This document shows, piece by piece, positions 35,667-41,636 of a DNA stretch of 41,636 nt; the first letter of the stretch is position 1, and each line of letters starts with the position of its first letter. Below the pieces are notes generated by a model, which was not told the origin of the DNA, did not search any database, and was given only the letters and a program-made list of their open reading frames with translations. The translations under genes were made by a program, and so were the position numbers. The stretch is from Rhodocyclaceae bacterium. Its GTDB lineage: Bacteria; Pseudomonadota; Gammaproteobacteria; Burkholderiales; Rhodocyclaceae. The stretch spans positions 1 through 41,636 of the forward strand of contig JAGRGD010000062.1 in NCBI GenBank assembly GCA_020445665.1, given 5' to 3'.

Positions 35667-37592
35667 TCAGGACTCCCGGACGAGTTCGATGTCGCCACCG
35701 GCCGTGAAGCGGTAGCGCCAGCCGGCCGGGACGCGGCAGGTGAAGAAGTCCTCCTCGAGCACCGCCGGACCGGTTCCGGTGGCGCCGGGCGGGTTGTCCG
35801 CCAGACGCACCAGGGGCACCGGCCGGGCCTCGCCCACCGCATCCCGAAGCATGCGCTCGCCGGCGGTGATGGGCGACACCTCCGCGGGCGTGCCGGTGCT
35901 GCCGAAGCGCGCGTGGCGGATCGGGCGGGTGGCGCTGAGGGTCGCGCTGCAGCGGGCGTCGGGGTCGAGCCCGGCAGGCAGGCGCCCGTCCGGCAGGGCC
36001 GTCTCGTGCTCCTGCCCGTCTGCCTGGCGCACGAGGCCAGGTGCCAGCTGGCAATCGTCGAGGGAGAAACCCTCGGCGAACATGTCGCGGCGGGCCTGCT
36101 CGGTGAGGCCCGCGATGGCCGCGTCGTAGGCCGCCTGGCTGGCCTCCGGCAGGGCCACTTCGTAATGGTGGGCGATGTCCGAGAACGACAGCCCGTAGGC
36201 CGAGAACACGGCGGCCAGGCGTGGCACCAGCACCCGCCCGACGCCCAGCGCCTCGGCCACGGTGCAGATCGCCAGCGGTCCGCCGCCGCCGAAGGCGGCC
36301 AGCACCGTGTCGGGGCCGATGTCACAGTGCTCCCGGATGCCGGCCGCGACCCGCTCGACCCAGGCCGCCTCCATCGCCGCCAGGGCCCGGCCGACGCTCA
36401 TGTCCAGCGGCCGGGCGACGTTCTCGAGCACCGCCGCGCGGGCCCGCTCCACGTCCAGCGCCAGGTCGCCGCCGAAGAAGGCCTCGGGGTCGAGCACCCC
36501 CATCAGCAGGAACACATCGGTAATCGTTGCGTGCTTGCCGCCGAGGCCGAAGCAGGCCGGCCCGGGCTGGGCGCCGACGCTCTCCGGTCCGACCCGGATC
36601 TCGCCGCCCTGGGCACGGATCACCGAGCCGCCGCCGACGCCGACGCTGTGGATGTCCACCAGCGGGAAGGACACCCGCACGCCCTCGACCCGGCCACGCC
36701 GTTCGCTCTCGATGTGCCCGCCCCGGGTCGCGCCGATGTCGGTCGTGGTGCCGCCCACGTCCACCGACACCAGATGGCCGACACCGTAGTGGGCGGCCAG
36801 CGCCCGCGCGCCCTCCATGCCGCCGCGCGGGCCGGAGCTGTAGGTCTTCAGCGCGATGGTCTTGGCCACCCGGGCCGAGTCGCCGTCGTTGCGGAAGATC
36901 AGCAGCGGGCTGCGGAAGCGCGCGTCGCGCAGCTTGTGCTCGGCGTGGTAGAGGAAGGTCTCCATCGCCGGATGCAGGAAGGCATTGAGCAGGGCCGACC
37001 AGATGCGGCGGCCGTCGTCGGCGTCGCCGGCGATCTGGTGCGAGAACAGCACCGGCACCGCGCCCAGCAGGTGGGGCGGAAACTTGGCCAGCACGATGCG
37101 GCGCAGGCGTGCCTCGGCCTCGGCGCCGGCCTCGCCAGCCATGCCGACCACGATGCGGTTGGCGCCACCGGCCGTCAGGGCGTTGACCGCCGCGACCAGC
37201 CGGCCGTCCAGGTCGCCGTCGTCGGCCGGATCCACCGCCGCCACGCGCTCGCCCACCAGCGCCGAGAAGAGCTCGCGGGTCGACGCGGAATCCTGTAGCG
37301 CCCCTGCCCCGGCGGCGTCCGCGAGGATCAGGCCGACGCGAGGCCCCTTGCGCTCGACCAGGGCGTTGGTGCCCTGGGTCGTCGAGTAGCGGATGTAGTC
37401 CGTGTCGCGCAGCAGGCCGACCACGTCCTCTTTCCCGTAGATCGCCTGGCTGACCTTGCGGAGCCCCTCGAAGAAGCACTTCGACAGGTCGTACGGCGTG
37501 GTCAGGGTCTTGGTCCGGACCACGTCGTCGCCGTCCACCACGACGATGTCGGTCAGGGTCCCGCCGTTGTCGATGTTGATCAGTTTGCCCAC
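35667..37592 (-). CDS. ASKHA subunit (alpha) of an ATP-dependent ketone carboxylase
   Basis: The 641-residue product (about 67 kDa) is HyuA-like, matching the 70-kDa ApcA in size and first position. The start is GTG 37590-37592, since the phosphate-1 motif NIDNGGTLTD begins at residue 5. Upstream ATG frames add non-homologous residues. Phosphate-2 VDVGGTTTDIGA lies near 275, and the C-terminal AAFGGGGPLAI near 430. The first motif has Asn where the alpha' subunit has Ile (DNGGT versus DIGGT), so the two kinase-like subunits differ in their sites. It is the first gene of the cluster, and the divergent LAL regulator starts 285 bases away. Confidence 0.87.
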   Translation of the reverse strand: MGKLINIDNGGTLTDIVVVDGDDVVRTKTLTTPYDLSKCFFEGLRKVSQAIYGKEDVVGLLRDTDYIRYSTTQGTNALVERKGPRVGLILADAAGAGALQDSASTRELFSALVGERVAAVDPADDGDLDGRLVAAVNALTAGGANRIVVGMAGEAGAEAEARLRRIVLAKFPPHLLGAVPVLFSHQIAGDADDGRRIWSALLNAFLHPAMETFLYHAEHKLRDARFRSPLLIFRNDGDSARVAKTIALKTYSSGPRGGMEGARALAAHYGVGHLVSVDVGGTTTDIGATRGGHIESERRGRVEGVRVSFPLVDIHSVGVGGGSVIRAQGGEIRVGPESVGAQPGPACFGLGGKHATITDVFLLMGVLDPEAFFGGDLALDVERARAAVLENVARPLDMSVGRALAAMEAAWVERVAAGIREHCDIGPDTVLAAFGGGGPLAICTVAEALGVGRVLVPRLAAVFSAYGLSFSDIAHHYEVALPEASQAAYDAAIAGLTEQARRDMFAEGFSLDDCQLAPGLVRQADGQEHETALPDGRLPAGLDPDARCSATLSATRPIRHARFGSTGTPAEVSPITAGERMLRDAVGEARPVPLVRLADNPPGATGTGPAVLEEDFFTCRVPAGWRYRFTAGGDIELVRES

Positions 37593-37741
37593 GGATCGGC
37601 CTCGTCCCGTTCGGTCTGCGTTGAACACAGGCCGAATCTTGGGCATGGCCCCGGTCGCGGACATCGTCAAAAGGGCTGATTTTGGGCAGAGGCCGCTCTT
37701 CCGACCCCGGCGCACGAATCATCCTTTGGGAGGAGGCGGAA

Positions 37742-37759
37742 CTACGCCCTATGGAGTAG
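37742..37759. promoter_or_regulatory. Dyad CTACGCCCTATGGAGTAG, candidate operator of the ketone-carboxylase cluster
   Basis: The 18-mer is symmetric at 14 of 18 positions (CTAC-n-CC-n-TA-n-GG-n-GTAG). It lies in the gap between the divergent alpha gene and the LuxR-type regulator gene, about 150 bases before the former and 118 before the latter. No clear sigma-54 -24/-12 element was found here. Binding by the neighbouring regulator is a guess from position. Confidence 0.5.
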
Positions 37760-37877
37760 CGTGCAGGCTGACCGATCATTCATCCACGCCGCGCCCACCG
37801 CAGCCGGCGTGCGACATCGGAGATGCGGACGCGGCCGGCAACGGACCGGCTGCGCCGCCTGCGGAGGAGACTGAGAC

Positions 37878-40550
37878 GTGGGATCACCCGACACCGGCGC
37901 TGCCATCGGCACCCCCGAAGGCATTCGCCTGACCCGAGCCAAGCTGACGCCGCCGAGCCGCGTCGCGCACGCCATCGACCGCGCCGCGCCGCGCCTCTCC
38001 GACGGCGTGCCCCGGGGCACCCGCCTGGTGCTGTGCAACGCGCCGGCGGGCTTCGGCAAGACCAGCGTGATGCTGCAGTGGCGCGAGCAGCTCGAGCAGG
38101 CCGGCATGGCCACCGCGTGGCTCACCTTCGACCCGCAGGACAACGACCTCTCGCGCTTCCTCACCTACCTGGCGGCGGCCCTCGGCGACATCGGCCGCGC
38201 CAGCGACGTGCCGCCCCTGCCCGCCTCGCTGTTCGATTCGCAGATCGTCCCGTCCGGCGTGGTGCTCGACCTGCTGGAGCGGCTGTCGGGCTGCGGCCAG
38301 CCCTTCGCCCTCTTCCTCGACGACTACGAGTGCGTGAGCAACGAGGCCATCCACGCCATCGTGCGCCAGCTCATCGACCACCAGCCACCGGGCTGCCGGC
38401 TCGTGATCGGCAGCCGCAGCACGCCGCCACTGGGGCTCGGGCGCCTGCGGGTGCGGGAGCAGCTGGTGGAGCTGGGCATCGAGCAGCTGCGCTTCAGCCT
38501 CGCCGAGACCACCACCTACCTCAACACCCGGCGCGAGCTGCCGGTGCCGGAGCGGGACATCCAGGCCCTGCACCAGTGCACCGAGGGCTGGGCCACGGCC
38601 CTGCAGCTGGCGACGCTGTCGCTCACCGGTGCGCGCAACCCGGGCGAGCTGCTGGCCGGGGTGTCCGGCAGCAACGCCGGCATCGCCGACTACCTGGCCG
38701 AGGACGTCCTCTCCCGCCTCGAGGCCGGGGTGCGGGATTTCCTGCTCGACGTCTGCGTGCTCGATACCCTCACCGTGCCCCTGTGCGAGGCAGTCAGCGG
38801 ACGACCCGACTGCGCCGGCCAGCTCGAGGCGATCGAGCGGGCCAACCTGTTCCTGATCCCCCTCGACGCCGAGCGCACCACCTGGCGCTTCCACAACCTG
38901 TTTGCCGACTTCCTGCGCGCCCAGCTCGAGCGGCGCCAGCCCGGCCGCTCGACCGAGCTGCACCGGCGCGCGGCCCACGCCTACCTGGCCCAGAACCGGG
39001 TGGTGCCGGCGGTGGAGCACACCCTGGCCGCCGGCGACACGCGGATGGCCGCCGAGCTGCTCGACGCCCACGCCGAGACCCTGCTCTACGCGGGGCGCGT
39101 GGACACCCTCGCCCGCTGGGTCGAGACCCTGCCGCCCGACTGCCTCGACGACCTGCCCCACCTGCGCCTGTCCTACACCTGGGCGCTGACCTTCCTCCAC
39201 CGTTATCAGGAGGCCCGCTCGGTCCTCGACGAGTTCCGCCACGCCGGCGAGCGCCAGCTCACGGCGCGGGAGAAGGACGAGGTGCTGACCCTCGGCCCGG
39301 CCATCCAGATCTTCTCGGACCGCATCGACGAGTGCCAGCACGCGGCCACCCACAACCTGCCGCGGCTGTCGGGCAAGGGGGACTTCGCCCACGGCGCGCT
39401 GTGCAACATCGCCGCCTTCTGCCTCGGCACCGAGTCCCGCTTCGACGAGGCCGCCGAGCTGCTGGCCACCGCCAAGCGCCTGTTCCTGCGCGCCGGCTCC
39501 ACCTACGGATGGACCTACTCCCAGTGCCTGGAGGGCTCGATGGAGTTCGCCCAGGGCCGCAGCGCCGGCGCCCAGGCCATCTACGCCAACGCCTTCCAGC
39601 GCGCCACCGGCGGTACCCGCTACTCCAGCGCCAGCGCCGTCGCGGCGGTGCACCTGGCGGAGCTGCTGTATCTGAACGAAGACCCCAGCGGCGCCGAGGA
39701 GCTGCTCCACGACTACCTGCCGATCATCGAGCAGACCGGCCTGCCGGACCACATCATCGTCGCCAACCGCATCCTCGCCCGCCTGTCCCTCGCGCGCCAC
39801 GACGTCGAGGCCGCCCAGCGCCGCCTCAACGACATGGAGTACCTCGGCATCGCCCGCGAGGCGCCGCGCATCGTCGCCACCTCACGCATCGAGCGGGCCT
39901 GGCTGGCGATGGCCATCGGCGACCTGGAGCAGGCCAGCCGCCTGCTCGAACAGGCCCGCCGGCAGGCCCACTGGGCCGGCTTCGGCCACCGCATCTACCA
40001 CGGCAATGAGACTGAAGACCTCGAGCTGCACCGGGCGCGCCTCGCCCTGCGCCTGCACCAGCCCCGCGACGCGGCCGACATCCTCGCCGCCCAGCTGACC
40101 GCCCTCGGCGGTACCCGGCGGCACCGCCGGCGCCTGCTGCTGCAGATGCTCGAGGCCCGCGCCCTGCTCGACCTGGACCAGCACGCCCGGGCCCAGCAGC
40201 AGTTCGCCACCGCGTGGGAGGAGGCCCAGGCCCTCGGCCTCGCCGGCCAGATCCAGGACGACCGCGCCCAGCTCCAGCCGCTGATGGCACGCCTCACGCC
40301 CGGCACCCACACCGGCCCGACGGAACTGCCGCCGCTGCCCAGCCGCAGTGACGACCCGGATGCCCTCACCGAGCGCGAACTGCAGGTGCTTCGCCTGGTG
40401 GCCGAGGGGCTCTCCAACCGGGCCATGGCCGAGACGCTGTTCGTGTCGGAAGCCACCGTCAAGACCCACCTGCGCAGCATCAACGGCAAGCTCGGCGCCC
40501 ACAGCCGCACCCAGGCGGTGGCGCTGGCAAGGGCCAAGCGCATCCTCTGA
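37878..40550 (+). CDS. Large ATP-binding LuxR (LAL/MalT-like) transcriptional activator
   Basis: An 890-residue regulator. The N-terminal STAND NTPase part has Walker A as NAPAGFGKTSVML near 55 and Walker B-like FALFLDDYE near 147. A long helical TPR-like middle follows. The C-terminal LuxR HTH reads LTERELQVLRLVAEGLSNR, then LFVSEATVKTHLRSI and KLGAHSRTQAVALA (about 825-885). The family acts as ligand- and ATP-dependent activators, with MalT as the model. GTG 37878 has GGAGGAG at a spacing of about 9. Its divergent place next to the alpha gene makes it the likely regulator of the carboxylase cluster. Related LAL proteins control PQQ-alcohol, alkane and steroid pathways in other proteobacteria. 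Confidence 0.92.
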   Translation: MGSPDTGAAIGTPEGIRLTRAKLTPPSRVAHAIDRAAPRLSDGVPRGTRLVLCNAPAGFGKTSVMLQWREQLEQAGMATAWLTFDPQDNDLSRFLTYLAAALGDIGRASDVPPLPASLFDSQIVPSGVVLDLLERLSGCGQPFALFLDDYECVSNEAIHAIVRQLIDHQPPGCRLVIGSRSTPPLGLGRLRVREQLVELGIEQLRFSLAETTTYLNTRRELPVPERDIQALHQCTEGWATALQLATLSLTGARNPGELLAGVSGSNAGIADYLAEDVLSRLEAGVRDFLLDVCVLDTLTVPLCEAVSGRPDCAGQLEAIERANLFLIPLDAERTTWRFHNLFADFLRAQLERRQPGRSTELHRRAAHAYLAQNRVVPAVEHTLAAGDTRMAAELLDAHAETLLYAGRVDTLARWVETLPPDCLDDLPHLRLSYTWALTFLHRYQEARSVLDEFRHAGERQLTAREKDEVLTLGPAIQIFSDRIDECQHAATHNLPRLSGKGDFAHGALCNIAAFCLGTESRFDEAAELLATAKRLFLRAGSTYGWTYSQCLEGSMEFAQGRSAGAQAIYANAFQRATGGTRYSSASAVAAVHLAELLYLNEDPSGAEELLHDYLPIIEQTGLPDHIIVANRILARLSLARHDVEAAQRRLNDMEYLGIAREAPRIVATSRIERAWLAMAIGDLEQASRLLEQARRQAHWAGFGHRIYHGNETEDLELHRARLALRLHQPRDAADILAAQLTALGGTRRHRRRLLLQMLEARALLDLDQHARAQQQFATAWEEAQALGLAGQIQDDRAQLQPLMARLTPGTHTGPTELPPLPSRSDDPDALTERELQVLRLVAEGLSNRAMAETLFVSEATVKTHLRSINGKLGAHSRTQAVALARAKRIL

Positions 40551-40561
40551 GGTGCCGGTTC

Positions 40562-40589
40562 GGCACGGGCTTCACGCGATGCCCGTGCC
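40562..40589. terminator. Strong hairpin between convergent LAL and cytochrome P460 genes
   Basis: Perfect 9-bp stem GGCACGGGC / GCCCGTGCC with a 10-base loop. It starts 11 bases after the LAL stop and lies 14 bases before the convergent stop. There is no T run on either strand, so it is an imperfect intrinsic terminator at best. Confidence 0.5.
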
Positions 40590-40603
40590 AGCGGCGCGGC
40601 CAC

Positions 40604-41170
40604 TCACCGCATGCCGAAGTGCTCGTCGTAACGGGCGATGTAGTCGGTCGTGGCAAGCGGTGCATGGCACGCCCGGCAGGCCTTGAAGTCCACCTTCGCC
40701 GCGCTGCGGCCATCGGCCTCCCAGGCGCCATACACCCAGTCCCCGTTGTCGAGGGTGCCCGCCGGCTGCGCGGCACCCCAGCCGGCGCCCTTCTGCATCA
40801 CGAAGATCTTCGACAGGCTGCCTTTCACGAGCCGGCCCTGCGCATCTGTGAGCGGCTTGTCGCCCGGCCCCTTGCGCGCCGCATGAATTTCCATCACCGC
40901 GATGGTGCCTGACGGGAAGGCCTCGCCCTTCGCTGCGCGCATGCCCTCCGCGTTGATGTAGATCTCCCGCACCTGCCCTGCGGCCGCCTTGTCCACCGTG
41001 CCGACGAACCGCGGCCAGCTGCGGTAGCCCTCGGGCACCGGGACCTCACCGTCCACGGGTTTGGCGGCCATCGTGTCGCCCTTCTCAGGCATGCCACCAC
41101 AAGCGCCGAGCACCAGCCCGGCGGCCAGGGCCGCAAGGCCCGCCTTGTTCGTCATGGGGATCATCCGCAT
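40604..41170 (-). CDS. Cytochrome P460-family lipoprotein
   Basis: A 188-residue product with a lipoprotein signal: hydrophobic helix then lipobox LGAC at about residue 24. The mature part has VPEGYRSWPRFVGTVDK, VREIYINAEGMRA, GTIAVMEIHAARKG and KIFVMQKGAGWG, the features of the cytochrome P460 family. A single CxxCH (CRACHAP) lies near 167. P460 proteins and the related c'-beta group handle hydroxylamine or NO in the periplasm. A cross-linking lysine cannot be verified without alignment. ATG 41170 follows GAGGAG, and the M at residue 6 is an alternative. Confidence 0.87.
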   Translation of the reverse strand: MRMIPMTNKAGLAALAAGLVLGACGGMPEKGDTMAAKPVDGEVPVPEGYRSWPRFVGTVDKAAAGQVREIYINAEGMRAAKGEAFPSGTIAVMEIHAARKGPGDKPLTDAQGRLVKGSLSKIFVMQKGAGWGAAQPAGTLDNGDWVYGAWEADGRSAAKVDFKACRACHAPLATTDYIARYDEHFGMR

Positions 41171-41329
41171 CTGTCGCTCCTCAGGGTTGGCTTGTCGCGT
41201 GGGGTCTACGTGACGACGGGCCCTGCAGATGCATTGGCTTGCGAAATGCACCCAGCCGCGAGCGGCTCCGGGAGCAGAGCGAACACCACTGGGGCGGCGG
41301 CAGTGACCACTCACCTGGCAATCAGTCAG

Positions 41330-41636
41330 GTAACAATTGCGGGCGGAGATTCCTCCCCTTCAAGGGGGGTGAAGCTGTGCTTCGCGGCCCCCTCGCCCCC
41401 TCCCCTCAAGGGGGCGAGGGCGGGAATTCGCAAGGTATTCCTTGCGCCGCCAGAGCGGGCCGGCTGTGCAAAGCCGGCACTGGACGGGCCGGGGTGGGGA
41501 TGGGGTACATCGCGTGACTCAACCCCATCCCCCTCCTGGCCGCCCAGGACTGGCTTTGCACAGCCAGTCCGTTCAGCGGGCGCGAAGCCATGCTTCGCGA
41601 ATTCCCCGCTTCACCCCCCTTGAGGGGGAGGGAGAC
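41330..41636 (-). repeat. Dispersed intergenic repeat, copy C, running to the right edge
   Basis: Inverse copy of the element at 10262-10470, longer and with extra modules. ACTGGCT-TTGCAC-AGCCAGT (41549-41568), GGATGGGG..CCCCATCC, and two CCCCTTGAGGGG-type modules near 41370 and 41625 are present, together with GGCTGTGCAAAGCC near 41462. The order of blocks agrees with copy A read backward. Confidence 0.75.

Noticed and set aside
40562-40589. Confident intrinsic terminator
   Set aside because: The stem is strong but lacks a T run on both strands, so it is given only moderate confidence.

Overview
The window is high-GC proteobacterial chromosome. The gene content points to a betaproteobacterium, most likely of the Rhodocyclales (Azoarcus/Thauera/Aromatoleum type). 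The pointers are a PEP-CTERM protein, a DUF4936 protein behind ygfZ, the mltG-tmk-holB-pilZ-tatD housekeeping string, and an acetophenone-carboxylase-like cluster. No rRNA, tRNA or CRISPR array was recognised. Taxonomy is inferred from gene content only.

Left end, 1 to about 8.3 kb, is accessory DNA. It opens with the terminal repeats of an IS21-like element that runs off the left edge, then degenerate IS-like repeats, then a secreted protein with LRV-type repeats (946-3261). From about 3.6 to 8.3 kb base composition turns clearly more AT-rich. This part holds a DUF4209 gene with a HEPN-type RNEVAH motif that is split by one in-frame TAA, a BP74-domain protein, and a Schlafen/AlbA_2-type protein. 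It looks like acquired DNA and may be defence- or stress-related, but no function is proven.

8.3-15.5 kb: a LysR regulator is divergent from a nitroreductase, with a perfect dyad between them. A dispersed intergenic repeat follows, then a tight four-gene operon for periplasmic iron or copper handling (imelysin, di-heme thiol-oxidoreductase-like cytochrome, second imelysin-like protein, DUF1513 protein), preceded by a plausible Fur box.

15.5-25.5 kb is core genome. On the minus strand mltG, tmk, holB, pilZ, tatD and an ankyrin-repeat gene overlap or abut. On the plus strand ygfZ, a DUF4936 gene and an NRDE-family gene overlap in the same way. Then come tadA, an L,D-transpeptidase and a GNAT gene on minus, and a di-heme cytochrome c4-type gene and a PEP-CTERM gene on plus, ended by a clear terminator.

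25.6-40.6 kb is the most interesting part. A minus-strand cluster reads: ASKHA-type carboxylase alpha subunit, MDR-family reductase, small zinc-ribbon-like gamma subunit, second ASKHA subunit (alpha'), HyuB-like beta subunit, a possible epsilon subunit, a YCF48-like beta-propeller protein, and an RND/MMPL exporter. Subunit types and sizes match the ATP-dependent acetophenone carboxylase of Aromatoleum aromaticum, but the inserted reductase, the propeller/RND pair and the lack of a neighbouring CoA ligase suggest a different ketone or pathway. A divergent large LuxR-type (LAL/MalT-like) regulator is the likely controller, and a dyad CTAC-N10-GTAG lies between the two transcription units. The window ends with a cytochrome P460-family lipoprotein and another, inverted copy of the dispersed repeat.
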